From assembly GCF_009617575.1 (NCBI RefSeq), contig NZ_WIXJ01000002.1, positions 248,001-312,000 of the forward strand: a DNA stretch of 64,000 nucleotides. The letters run 5' to 3'. Shown piece by piece: positions 1 to 10,900 of this stretch. How positions within the stretch are numbered: position 1 is the first letter of the stretch; every line of letters begins with the position of its first letter. The notes under the pieces are model-generated. The model worked only from the letters and a program-made list of their open reading frames with translations, did no database searches and was not told the DNA's origin. Source of the stretch: Rhodocyclus gracilis (GTDB taxonomy: Bacteria > Pseudomonadota > Gammaproteobacteria > Burkholderiales > Rhodocyclaceae). The position numbers and the translations under genes are program-made.

Positions 1-603
1 GCCGAAACGCAAGCACTCCTCGACGCCATTCGCACCGGCGACACCGGCCAACTGAAAGCCCTGCTGAAAGCGGGCGCCCCGGTCAATCTCGCCGATACGC
101 GCGGCGAACGCGCGCTCGCACTGGCGAGCCGCGCCGGCCGGCTGGAGATGGTGCGCCAGCTGCTCGACCAAGGCGCCAACCCCGACCTGCGGGGCAGCGA
201 CGGCATGGCGCCGCTCTCCAGCGCCGCCCTCGCCGGCAACGTCGCCGTCGCCCGCCTGCTGCTCAAGGCGGGCGCGGATGTCGACCGACGCGGCGCGCAC
301 GGCAACACACCACTGCACGATGCGATACGACTCAACCGCATCGCGATCGTCGAAGCACTCCTGCCCTACCGCCCGAACCTCGAATGTCAGGACCGTGACG
401 GCCTGCACGCGCTGGCCCTCGCCGCGCGTGAGGGGCGCGGCGAAATCCTCGCCGCGCTGCTCGCCCATGGCGCTGCCGTCGACCTCCCCGACCGCGACGG
501 CCGTCCCGCGCTGTTCTGGGCCATCTACACGCGGCAGCGGCAAAGTACCGACCTCCTGCTCGCCGGCGGCGCCAACCCCGGCGCCATGTCGACCGACTTC
601 TGA
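1..603 (+). CDS. Ankyrin-repeat protein, 3' part
   Basis: The reading frame is open from the first base, so this is the C-terminal 200 residues of a longer protein. It consists of back-to-back ankyrin repeats of about 33 residues, with recurring cores such as GNTPLHDAI, LLLKAGADV and LLAHGAAVDLPDRDG. Ankyrin repeats are protein-binding scaffolds, and no catalytic domain is visible in this part. The protein stops just after the last repeat (GANPGAMSTDF). The partner and cellular location cannot be told from this fragment. The gene is separated by about 250 bp from the next one, so it is probably not part of the downstream operon. Confidence 0.85.
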   Translation, partial: AETQALLDAIRTGDTGQLKALLKAGAPVNLADTRGERALALASRAGRLEMVRQLLDQGANPDLRGSDGMAPLSSAALAGNVAVARLLLKAGADVDRRGAHGNTPLHDAIRLNRIAIVEALLPYRPNLECQDRDGLHALALAAREGRGEILAALLAHGAAVDLPDRDGRPALFWAIYTRQRQSTDLLLAGGANPGAMSTDF

Positions 604-859
604 GTCGCCGCTCCCGCCAGCCCTCGCCCCACTCGTTGCTCTCGCTTTCCGCGCACTCGCAACCACGCCACATCGCCTCACGCAGCAACGGTGACGACGA
701 TGGCATGGCCCGTTCGCCGCGCCGCTAGTGCAAAGCGACTACGAAATGCTCCTGACCGCAACGCAAAGGACGTAAAGCCCGCCCGCCAGAGTGCGCGGCA
801 AGGTCGGTGGCATATGCCGCCGGCCGGTTTTCCCCCTCATCCCATCAGGAGAATCAGAC

Positions 860-1639
860 ATGAATTTCAAACTCAAGATGATCGCCGCCGCCGCGGCAAT
901 GGTCGTCGCCGGCGGCGCCAGCGCTGCGCCGATCAACAACGGCGCCAACGGCAACGGCGACCTTTTCTTCAATATCTGGGACAGAACCGGTTCCTACACG
1001 CGCAACCTCGGCATCGACCTCAACAGCTTCGAGACGCTCGTCGCCACGGGTAAAACCAATCTCGTCTTCGGCGCCGATACGCTGCTGACGAGCTTCCTCG
1101 GCACGCATACGGGTGCGCTGAACTGGAACGTGCTGGCCACCGACAAACAAGGGGCCGTGCGTGTTCTCGAGACCGCACAAGCGGCAGCAAAACTGACAAA
1201 CAAGGACTCGAATATCGTCGTAACTGCTGCTGGACAAACCACCGCCTTGGTGACGGGAATCAACTCGAAACTCGCCGCTAGCAACTCGGCCATCTACGGC
1301 ACCGCCGACACCGGCTACATCAACAGAGCGACCAGCGGTTCAAATGTCGGTATCAGCGTCATCAACAACAACATCGGTTGGACGACCGCAGCGCTCGGCA
1401 CGCTGAACAACAACAGCTTCGCCAACGGACTGCTGCTCAAGGAAGCGCTCGGCAACGCGACCGGTATTACGGCAATCCAGATCGCAACCCTGGGGGGCGG
1501 CGACACGCGCGCCTGGTTCAAGGATGGAACGCTGACCATCGCCGCTGCGGTTCCCGAACCCGAGTCGTACGCGATGCTGCTCGCCGGTCTCGGCATGCTC
1601 GGCTTCATGGCGCGTCGCCGCCTCAGCAACCGCGCCTGA
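860..1639 (+). CDS. PEP-CTERM sorting domain protein
   Basis: This is a 259-residue secreted protein. The start at 860 is chosen because AGGAGA lies just upstream and the product then begins with a clean signal peptide (MNFKLKMIAAAAAMVVAGGASA). The C-terminus is a classic exosortase signal: VPEPESYAMLLAGLGM, a short hydrophobic segment, then MARRRLSNRA. The middle is rich in Asn, Thr and Ala and has no recognisable enzyme motif. Exosortase B encoded at 42308 is the likely processing enzyme, by family knowledge. The gene lies 60 bp upstream of the phosphate-binding-like gene and may be co-transcribed with the TPS region. Its specific function is unknown. Confidence 0.9.
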   Translation: MNFKLKMIAAAAAMVVAGGASAAPINNGANGNGDLFFNIWDRTGSYTRNLGIDLNSFETLVATGKTNLVFGADTLLTSFLGTHTGALNWNVLATDKQGAVRVLETAQAAAKLTNKDSNIVVTAAGQTTALVTGINSKLAASNSAIYGTADTGYINRATSGSNVGISVINNNIGWTTAALGTLNNNSFANGLLLKEALGNATGITAIQIATLGGGDTRAWFKDGTLTIAAAVPEPESYAMLLAGLGMLGFMARRRLSNRA

Positions 1640-1699
1640 TCTCCCGAACCCTCACGACACTCCCCGGCGCCGCCGGGGAGACAAACAAGGAGCGAACCC

Positions 1700-3196
1700 A
1701 TGAAAATGAACAAACTCGCTGCGCTTTGCGCGCTCGCCTGCGCCGGTCTCGCCGTCAATGCCTCGGCCGCCGGACTGTCGACCGCGCAAAAAGCCGTCCT
1801 CGACGACGCCAACAGCAACGGCCGCGTCATCTACGTCGCCGGCGCTTCGGCGGTGCAGAAGGGCTTCGGCGGCATCGTCGCCAAGCTCTTCGTCCCCGGC
1901 ACCGTCACCTGGTACGGCAGCGCGCAGGACACCACCGGCTCCGACTACTTCGCGGTCGCCGGCCAGCTCGCCGCTGACGCCGGCAGCTGGGCCGGCCAGA
2001 ACGCGATCTTCATCGAGCGCGTCGTCGGCGGCTCGGTCTATGGCGTCAATTCGGTCGCCCGTGCCGAGTCGATCGACACGCTGCAAGTCACTTCGAGCGA
2101 TTGCGGCACTGCCGGAACCGGCGTCGACGCGAAGACCGCCTTCACCTGCACCGTCGGTGCCAAGAATGCGATTCCCGACGCCGGCATCTCCGACGTCGCT
2201 CCGGCGTTCTTCCAGAGTCTCTACAACACCGAGGGCGAAACTGCGGCCGATGCACTCGACCCGGTGACCGAACTGCCGCGGCTTACTTCGACCGCGATCT
2301 ACGGTCTGGCTTTCGGCCCGGCGGTGACGACCACTGTCCCGACCACGGTCAAGTTCACCAAGGCCAACATCGCCGCAATCCTCGCTGGCAACGTCGGCAC
2401 CTGGGACAAGGTGGCGGCCGGCCTTTCCGGCGACATCGTCGTCTGCCGGCGCACGCCGGGTTCGGGGACGCAGGCGGTGTTCAACGCCTACTTCGGCAAC
2501 TACCCGTGCACCGGAAACGTCAACGCGCCGGCCGACCGCTACGCTTCGACCGCGTGGAGCGACAGCGATCGGACCTTCACGGTGAGCCCGGGAACCGGCG
2601 GTCTGGTCGTCGTCGAGAACGCGTCGTCGGGCGACGTCAAGAACTGCCTCAACGCTGCGGTGAACGGTCCGGGCGCCTACGATGCGACGAAAGGCGCCTA
2701 CGCCAACGACTATGTCACCAGGGATCGCAACGGCAAGCCGGTGAAGGTGCACTTCACCGCCGCCGGCAACAAGGCGATCGGCGTGCTGTCGATGGACAGC
2801 CTCAACGGTTCGACGACGACGAGCAAGTGGACCTTCCGCAACCTCGACGGCGCCGGCCAGATCACCTGGACCGGCAACGCCGCCGACCTGCCGGTCGTCA
2901 CCGGCAGCGGCAAGAACGCGACGGTCAGCGCCGACGGCACCAGTGGCAACTACATCGACGGCACCTGGGACCTGCAGGCCTGGGAGTCCTTCAACATCCC
3001 GGCGCGCACGACCGGCCCCAAGCTCGAAGTGCTCAACAAGTTCCTGACGCTGGCGCAGGACCCGGCGGTGCATGCCGCGGTTCCGGCGCTCAAGTACGTC
3101 ACCGCCGGCATCCCGGGCAACGGCTACACGGGCGCGCGCGTCCTGCAAGCTGCATACCTGAACGGCGACCAGTGCGCGCCGTACAACAAGCAGTAA
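1700..3196 (+). CDS. Secreted PstS-like substrate-binding protein
   Basis: This is a 498-residue exported protein with signal peptide MKMNKLAALCALACAGLAVNASA and ribosome-binding site AAGGAG at 1687-1692. After the signal it has features of the type-2 periplasmic-binding-protein fold used by phosphate-binding PstS proteins. These are an early VIYVAGASAVQKGF segment (equivalent to the phosphate-loop GAS region) and the pattern FTKANIAAILAGNVGTWDKV, which resembles the conserved 'tkeqiaaIfsGkitnW' of PstS. It is longer than a usual PstS (about 330-350 residues), and no pstCAB permease genes are nearby. Its position directly before the TpsB/TpsA pair suggests a role at the cell surface or as a secreted binding protein rather than in a standard ABC importer. 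The ligand is not proven. Confidence 0.75.
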   Translation: MKMNKLAALCALACAGLAVNASAAGLSTAQKAVLDDANSNGRVIYVAGASAVQKGFGGIVAKLFVPGTVTWYGSAQDTTGSDYFAVAGQLAADAGSWAGQNAIFIERVVGGSVYGVNSVARAESIDTLQVTSSDCGTAGTGVDAKTAFTCTVGAKNAIPDAGISDVAPAFFQSLYNTEGETAADALDPVTELPRLTSTAIYGLAFGPAVTTTVPTTVKFTKANIAAILAGNVGTWDKVAAGLSGDIVVCRRTPGSGTQAVFNAYFGNYPCTGNVNAPADRYASTAWSDSDRTFTVSPGTGGLVVVENASSGDVKNCLNAAVNGPGAYDATKGAYANDYVTRDRNGKPVKVHFTAAGNKAIGVLSMDSLNGSTTTSKWTFRNLDGAGQITWTGNAADLPVVTGSGKNATVSADGTSGNYIDGTWDLQAWESFNIPARTTGPKLEVLNKFLTLAQDPAVHAAVPALKYVTAGIPGNGYTGARVLQAAYLNGDQCAPYNKQ

Positions 3197-3235
3197 CAGT
3201 CCCCACAGCACCGCTGTAACGAAGCCGTAGCAGCC

Positions 3236-3261
3236 GCGGCCCATGGGCAACCATGGGCCGC
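3236..3261 (+). terminator. Hairpin after PstS-like gene
   Basis: A perfect 11-bp inverted repeat, GCGGCCCATGG with loop GCAA, lies 40 bp after the stop codon. A TTCTTTT stretch follows about 10 bases later. This is a plausible attenuator or terminator between the PstS-like gene and tpsB, but the T-run is not directly adjacent. Confidence 0.5.
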
Positions 3262-3362
3262 GCCGCATGGTTCTTTTGGATCAAAAAACGTCCGCACGGA
3301 CTACGTTTGGCGAATGTCGGCCAACGGGGGCAGTAACCGTCGATCGCCATAATCCATTCGCC

Positions 3363-4949
3363 ATGCAACGACTCTCTCCTCCCCTGTTTTTGCTGCCCGC
3401 ATTCATCGTCTGCGGAGCGACGCTTGCCTCGATCAACTCGGCGGCAGGCTTCGAACTTCTCGAGTTCTCGGTCGAAGGAAACAGCGTGCTGCCCGACATC
3501 GAGATCGAGCGCGCGGTGTATCCCTCCCTCGGGCCGGGCAAAACGCTGGCCGATATCGAAAAAGCGCGCGCCGCACTCGAAGCCGCCTATCAGGACGCCG
3601 GCTACCTGTCGGTATCGGTCGTCGTGCCCGAGCAATCGATTGACGAAGGACAGGTCCGTCTGCTCGTCGTCGATGGCCGCGTCGACGCACTCAAGGTCAG
3701 CGGCAACCGCTTCACCTCGCGTAGCGAATTGCGCAGCGAAGTGCCCGAACTCGCCCCCGGTACCGTTCCCCATTTTCCGACCATGCAGGCACAACTGGCG
3801 CAGGCGGGTCGCTCCCCCGATCGCCGCGTGACCCCGTTGCTGCGTCCTGGCAGCCGCCCCGGCACGATGGAAGTCGAACTCGCCGTCGAAGACGATCTGC
3901 CGCTGCACGGCAACATCGAAGTGAACAACCGGCAAAGCCCCGACACCTCGGGCCGACGCATCGAAGCCGGCGTGCACTACGACAACCTCTTCCAGCGCCA
4001 GCACAGCGCCGGTTTCAACTACGTGCTGACGCCGGAAAACCCCGATCAGGTCAACGTGCTATCGGCCTTTTACAGCGCCCCCATCGGCGGCGGACGCTCG
4101 CTCTCGGCCTTCGTGCAGCACTCCAACAGCAACATCGCGACCGCGGGCGACAGCTCGGTCATCGGCAAGGGCACGACGCTCGGCGCGCGGCTCTCGCTGA
4201 CGCTGCCGAACCCGCCCGGCACGAGCGGCCTCTTCCACTCGCTATCGCTCGGCATCGACTATAAAGACCTGCAGGAAACGCAGAACATCCTCGGCGCCGA
4301 CCAGAAAGTCTCGCCGCTGCGCTACTCGCCGCTGATGGCGCAATACACGCTGAACAGCCTGGGCGACGCGGGCGAATTCCTCGCCAATATCGGTCTCGCG
4401 GTCAATCTGAATACCTCGACGCAGCGCATCAACTGTCAGGGCTACGACACCGACCAGTTTGCCTGCCGCCGCTACGGCGCACGCCCCGGCTTTTCGGTCC
4501 TGCGCGGCGACCTTGGCTACACGCATCGCCTGTTCGGCTGGGAGTGGTCGGCCCGCGCCGATTTCCAGGCCAGCGCGCAGCCGCTGGTCTCGGGAGAACA
4601 GATTCTCGCCGGCGGCATGGACAGCGTGCGCGGCTACTACGAAGGCGAGGCCGCCGGCGACCGCGGCTGGCGCCTTCGCTCCGAACTGAAAACGCCCTCG
4701 CTCGCCGACATCGGCAACACCCGACTGCGCGCCGCCGGCTTCCTCGAAGGCGCCAAGCTCTCGCTCAACGACCCGCTGCCCGGACAAACCGCCGAGTTTT
4801 CGCTCGCCAGCGCCGGCATCGGCCTGCGCCTGAAAGGCGACAAGGCCGGCCCGCTCGTCGCCCTCGATCTGGCGCAGGCGCTGAAAGCCGGGCCGCGCAC
4901 AGCGCGCGGCGACAAGCGCCTGCACGTGCGCATCGGCTACGAATTCTGA
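3363..4949 (+). CDS. TpsB outer-membrane transporter (ShlB/FhaC family)
   Basis: This 528-residue outer-membrane transporter exports the TpsA exoprotein encoded next. The start at 3363 gives a signal peptide (MQRLSPPLFLLPAFIVCGA...); the longer open frame from 3243 begins inside a hairpin and is less likely. No good ribosome-binding site is visible. Residues about 30-180 form two POTRA domains (FELLEFSVEGNSVLPDIEIE; VDALKVSGNRFTSRSELRSE). The rest is a 16-strand-type barrel. It includes VRGYYEGEAAGDRGW, the VRGY loop motif typical of FhaC and Omp85 proteins, and ends in an aromatic residue (HVRIGYEF). It is 43 bp before tpsA, the usual TPS arrangement. Confidence 0.93.
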   Translation: MQRLSPPLFLLPAFIVCGATLASINSAAGFELLEFSVEGNSVLPDIEIERAVYPSLGPGKTLADIEKARAALEAAYQDAGYLSVSVVVPEQSIDEGQVRLLVVDGRVDALKVSGNRFTSRSELRSEVPELAPGTVPHFPTMQAQLAQAGRSPDRRVTPLLRPGSRPGTMEVELAVEDDLPLHGNIEVNNRQSPDTSGRRIEAGVHYDNLFQRQHSAGFNYVLTPENPDQVNVLSAFYSAPIGGGRSLSAFVQHSNSNIATAGDSSVIGKGTTLGARLSLTLPNPPGTSGLFHSLSLGIDYKDLQETQNILGADQKVSPLRYSPLMAQYTLNSLGDAGEFLANIGLAVNLNTSTQRINCQGYDTDQFACRRYGARPGFSVLRGDLGYTHRLFGWEWSARADFQASAQPLVSGEQILAGGMDSVRGYYEGEAAGDRGWRLRSELKTPSLADIGNTRLRAAGFLEGAKLSLNDPLPGQTAEFSLASAGIGLRLKGDKAGPLVALDLAQALKAGPRTARGDKRLHVRIGYEF

Positions 4950-4992
4950 GGCGGCCGATGCCTTTACCTGCGCCATCCACCGGAGAACGATC

Positions 4993-7900
4993 ATGAACAG
5001 CGACCGCTATCGCGTGATCTTCAGCGACGAACGGCAAACCTGGGTGGCCGTCGCCGAAACCGTGCGTGGACGCGGCAAGAAGCCGTCGCTGCGCAAACTC
5101 GCCGCCGTCGCCCTGGCGCTTACCGCCGGCACCGGCCACGCGGTGCCAACGACCGTCACGCCGCCTCCCAACGCCATACCGGTGCCATCGACGGCGGCCA
5201 GTTCGGGGCGCCCTTTTGTCTTTTCGGGCACGGTCGCCGGCGGTCAGCCAGCGGTGACGACCAACGCCGCCGGCGGCCGCGACATGGCGATCACCACACC
5301 GAGCCGCACGCTCGGCCTGAACTGGGACAGCTTCAACGTCGGCACAACCTCGTCAGTCACCTTCAACCAGCCCGACGCCAGCGCGCGTGTGCTGAACCGC
5401 ATCTGGAGCAACGATCCGAGCGTCATCCTCGGCAAGCTCAACGCCAACGGTCAGGTCTATCTCATCAACCAGAACGGCATCCTCTTCGGCAACGGCGCAC
5501 AGGTGAATGTCGGCGGACTCGTCGCCTCGTCACTCAACATGAGTGACGCCATGCGCGCCAAACTCCTCAACTCGGGGCTGCCGACGGCAAAGGGCGATTC
5601 GCTCGAATTTATCTGGGACGGCAACGCCGACGGCTTCAACACAGGCTTCGTCACCGTCGACGCCGGCGCGGCGATCCGCACGCCGTCCGGCGGACGCGTC
5701 GTGCTGATCGCGCCAAAGACCGCCGAGAACCTTGGCTTGATCGCGGTCGCCAACAAGAGCGATGGTGGCACGGGGGCGGCCGAAGCGATCCTTGCCGCCG
5801 GTGGCAAGGTGATCCTGACCGCCCCTGACGATCCGGCCCTCAGCGGCCTCCTGATCCAGACCACCCCCTGGCAGGGCAAGGACGCCCAAGGTAATGCCGT
5901 CACCCTTGACGGCAGCGCGGCGAACCGCAGCGGCGGGCGCATCGACGCCGGCACCGGCAGCGTCAATCTGGCAGCGCTGGCGGTCAATCAGCAAGGCATC
6001 GTCAACGCCAGCCAGGCCGTCACCCTGAACGGCAGCACGATGCTCGTCGCCGGCACGACCCGCACGAACGAACTCAAGCTGCAACTGCGCGGCGCCAGCG
6101 CCGACATCAACCTCGACAATGGCACGACCGAGACAGCGGACAGTTCGGCGATACAGACATCGCTGATCAGCGTCGTGCAGAACAGCAGCCAGGCGCAGAT
6201 CAACTGGAGTGGAGGCTTCCGCCTGCGCAGCGACCAGACGCTGCGCTTCGTCCAGCCCGGCAGCGGCTCGATCACCTACAACTTCATTTTCGACGAAACG
6301 CGCAACAGCAACGCAGCGCTGCGCTCGATCATCGACGGCCGCATCACGGCCAACGGACAACTCTTCCTGATCAACGAAAAAGGCTTCGAATTTCGCGCCA
6401 ACGCCAATCCGCTGGCGTTTGGCGGCAAGCTTTTCCACGCCGACGTGCACGCCGCCAACCTCGTGGTTTCGGCGCTGGCGATGAACCCCGATGTGGTCAA
6501 AAACGGCTTGCTCAATCAGGACGGCTTCAGCGAGCGCACTTTTTATCTTTCGCGCGCGCAATGGCTCGCCGCAGACTCCAGCTCCAACGACGACGCCACG
6601 CGCGCGGCCGAGCGCGCGGCCAATCTCGCCGCCGCGAGCGCGAAGGCCAAGGCGGCATTTGATCAGGCAACGATCAAGATCGGCCAGGGCGTCACCCTGG
6701 GAACCGCTGACAACGGCTACGCCATCCTCGTCGGCAGTTCGGTCACCCAGGGCGGCCGCATCAGCACACCCAAGGGGCAAACGCTGATTGCCGCCGGTGC
6801 CGATGTCTACCTGAAAGCCCCCTACTCCGCCGCTCTGCGCGGCTTCAGTGCCGAAGTCAATCCGCTCTATGTCGTGCGGAACTGGAGCAATCCCGACGGC
6901 ACCAGAGACATCTGGAACGTCATCGCGCACGGCAGCATCGTCAACAACGGCAGCATCAGCGCCGCACTCGGCGATATCTCGCTGGTCGGTTTCAACCTCA
7001 CGCAAGCCGGCCAGCTGGCGACGAGCACCTCGGTCACGGCTAACGGCTCAATCCATCTGGTCGCGCGCGATCAGGTGGCGCTTTCGGGTCTCTACAGCAC
7101 GCTGACGGGCGAACTGACATCGGCTGCAACGGCACGCGATGTCGACTCCAGCGGCGTCATCGCTTACGCAGGCGAGGCCAAGTCGGCGAACCAGGCGAAT
7201 TTCCTCCCCGGCCAAGTCGGCGGCACTCTTGAGCTGACGCCGGGCAGCACGACGCAAATCGTGCTGGATGGCAGCTCCGGCAAGACCATTACCGCCGATC
7301 AGAGCTTCATCAGTTCGTCGATCGAAGGCATCGGCGCAAAAATCAAGATCGACGGCACGAGCAACGGCATCGCCGGCGCGCAGCTGCTGGCTCGGGGCGG
7401 ACGCATCCAGTTCCTCAGCAACAACCGCTTCGATGGCACCAGCGCATTCATCAACGATCCCCTGCTGCTCGCCCAAACGGCCACACCGGGCGCCGGCATC
7501 GGTGTCTTTGTTGGCGACGGCGCCCGGCTCGATGTCTCTGGGGCGACTGCCAGCAAGTCGGTCGCCGATCTCTTCATCAAGGTCGAACTGCGCGGCGATG
7601 AGTTCGCCGGCAATCCGCTGCAACGCAACGGCGCGCTGCGCGGACAGACGGCGTCGGTCGACATCCGCGACGCTGTCGGCATTGCCGATCTGAGCGGCTG
7701 GATTGGCAAGGTCGGTCAGGGCGTCGCCGAGCGTGCGGCGAGTGGCGGCAGCATCGCGCTGCGCAGCGCGGGCAGCGTCATCGTCAAAGCGGCGGCCGAA
7801 CTCGACGTCTCCGGCGGCCGCGTCGATTACGCCGCGGCGACGGTGTCGGAATCGCGCGCCATCACGACCGGCGGCCAGAGCTACCGGCTCAACGACGCCC

Positions 7901-10900
7901 CGACCGCCGGCAGCTACACCGGATTGATCACGGTCAATCGCCAGGAAGCCGCCTACACCGAAGGCAAAAGCGCCGGGACGGTGCAGATCGTCGGCAACAG
8001 CGTCGCTGTCGATGGCAAGCTGAATGCCGCGACGGTGCGCGGCGCACGGCAACGCAACGTCGGCAATCCGGCCAGCGACCGCTACGCCATTCCGCTGGGC
8101 GGCCAGTTGATCATCAAAGACGCCGGTCAGCATTTCGCCGATGCCAGCGCCAGCCCGCAGATCGTTTTCGTCAAGGGAGCGGCCAACGCCGCCGCCGGAC
8201 TGGACGAAAACAGCGACGGACCGGCGCGCCTCGAACTCTCGCAAACGCTGGCCGACAAAGGCTTCTCACGCTTCGACATCCAGAGCGACGGGCGCCTCGA
8301 TATCGGCCGCGATATCGCGCTGAATCTCGCCCCGGGCGGCAGCTTCAAAGCGAGCGCCTGGCAGATGAATGTTGCGGGTCAGATCGTCGCCCCGAGCGGC
8401 AGCATCGATCTATCGACCAGCGCCCGCGACGCGCAAGGCAAGAGCTATGTTTACGGCGACCGCAGCAACACCCTGCTGATCGATAGCGGCGCGCGCCTCT
8501 CGGTCGCCGGCACATGGGTTAACGATTATCTCGACGGCTTCCTGTCGACGACACCCAAGGCGATCAATGGCGGCACGCTGCGTCTGGCCTCGCTCTACGA
8601 CGTCGACGTACGCAGCGGCAGTCTGCTCGACGTCTCCGGCGGCGCGCTCGTCAGCACGACCGGCACGCTCAGCGGCGGCAACGCCGGCAGCATCACCCTC
8701 ACCAGCGGCGGCATCAACAAACCGGATGCGCCCGGCGAACAGACGACATTGAGCGACGGCGTACGGCGCACCGCGAGCGTATTCCTCGACGGCACCCTCG
8801 CCGCCTACGCGCTGGGCAAAGGCGGATCGCTCGAAATCGACACTTCTCACGTCACGCTCGGGACACGTTTCGACAGCAGCCGCACGCGCGCGCAATCGGC
8901 GACGGAGCGACTGGCCACGGGTAGCGCGGGCATCGGCCTGTCCAGCAATTTCTTCAACACCGGCGGCTTCTACAGTTTCACGCTGGTCGGCCGCGATGGT
9001 GTCGATGTTCTCGCCAATACCCGCATCGTGCCGACGCCTGCCAACTGGTCGCTGCTCGGCATCCCCGGCTACCGCTATCAGGCGAGCGGTTCGGCTATCG
9101 GCGGATTCGCCCAGACGCGTGTCCTCGACCCCGCCTTGCGCGCCGCACCGACATCGCTCGCGCTGGCGACGCGTTCGCTTAACTTCGGCAAGCTCAGCGT
9201 TGGCGAAAACGCTTATCTGGGCGTTTCTCCGCAAGGATCGATCTCCCTTGAGTCCTGGGCGCAGCTCACGGTACTCGGCACTCTCGCCGCCCCCGCCGGC
9301 AAGATCACCCTGAGGCGCCCGGCCAATCGCGCCAACGATCCTTTCAACCTGCAACTCATCGACTACTCGCTGGGAAAGCAATCCGAGTCGATCTACCTCG
9401 GCCCGCACAGCCGCCTGCTCGCCGGCGGCGCCACGCTCCTCGACGCCGCCACGCGTAACGCGCTCGACGCCGGTCTCTCGGCCGACCAGCTGCGTAGCCA
9501 GTATCGCTACAAGGGACAGGTGCTCGATGGCGGGCAGGTCAGTATCGACGCAGGACTCGGCTATCTCGTCACGCGCAGCGGCTCGCTGATCGACGTCTCG
9601 GGCGCCGCCGACACGCTCAATACCGCTGCCGCATCCGGCTACGGCGGACTGAGCTACGCCGCGCAAACGATTGGCAGCGCAGGCGGCAGCGTCAGTCTGG
9701 CAGCGCGCGAAGGCATGCTGCTCGACGGCAGCTACGCGGCAAGCGGCCAGAATGGCGCCGTCGGCGGCACCTTCTCGGCCCGTCTGGAACAGCACACGCT
9801 GCAAGGATGGGACAGCACGGAAATACCGCCGGAAATGAGCGCAGCCCGACAGCTCACCCTCTTCCAATCGGCGGGCACGCATCCCGAGCAGTGGCAGCTG
9901 AACGCTCAGGATACCGGGGGGTATCTCGATGGCACAACGACACTCCCGCTCGCCGGCAACGGTCAGGCACGCCTCGATCTGGCGACACTCGATGCCGGCA
10001 AATTCGGCTCCTGGTATCTCGGCAGTCAGAATGAAATTCGCTTCGATGGCGTGATCAACGCACGCGTCAATAACCAGCTGCGCCTCGACGCGCCCGTCTT
10101 TAGCGCCACCTCGTCCGCCTCGCGCGTCAACTTCACGGCCGCCGCCATCGGTTTGGGAAATTACCAGTCCGCGTCGGCGCCCCCCGGTAACGCGAAGAAG
10201 GGCTCGGCCAACGCCGTCTTCAGCGCACGCGATATCGGCATCTCCGGGAATTTCAGCTGGAACGGTTTTGCCCAAAGCCGCTTCAACAGCAGCGGCGAGA
10301 TCCACTTCGACAGCACCGCCAACTCCGCGCCAAACCGCCCCGGAGGGCGCAATTTCAGCGGGCAGATGAGCGCCAGCGGCGAACTCGACTTCGCCGCTGC
10401 GCGTCTCTCGCCGTCCACCTGGAGCGATTACCGCGTCGATCTTGGCAACGCGGCAGATGGCCGCATCGCTATCGACTATCTGGCCGGAGCCGCCGCTGGC
10501 GCCGCGCTGTCGGCAGGCGGGCGCCTTGAATTCAGCGCCCAGAGCATCGAGCACAACGGCGCAGTCGTCGCCCCTCTCGGCGAGATCGTTTTCAACGACG
10601 GCGGCACCCACACCGGGTCGATCACCGTAGGATCGGGCAGCGTCACATCGGTCGCCGCCGACCGCACGCTCCTGCTCGGACAAACCGACCAGTCGGGACG
10701 CCTGTGGCAATTCATCGCCTCCTCCTGGAGCCCGTTCTCCCAGTCGCTCACGACCAGCTCGTACGCCATCAACAGCGTGCCGGACAAGGCGATCCGCATC
10801 GACTCCGGCAACAGCAATGTGAAGAGCGGCGCCACCCTCACGCTCTCGGGCGGCGGCGAGGCCATGGCAGCCGAATTCAGCCCCGGCACGGGCGGCAAGA

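Noticed and set aside
3243-3362. Extended N-terminus for TpsB from an upstream ATG
   Set aside because: It starts inside a perfect hairpin and would place 40 charged residues before the signal peptide.
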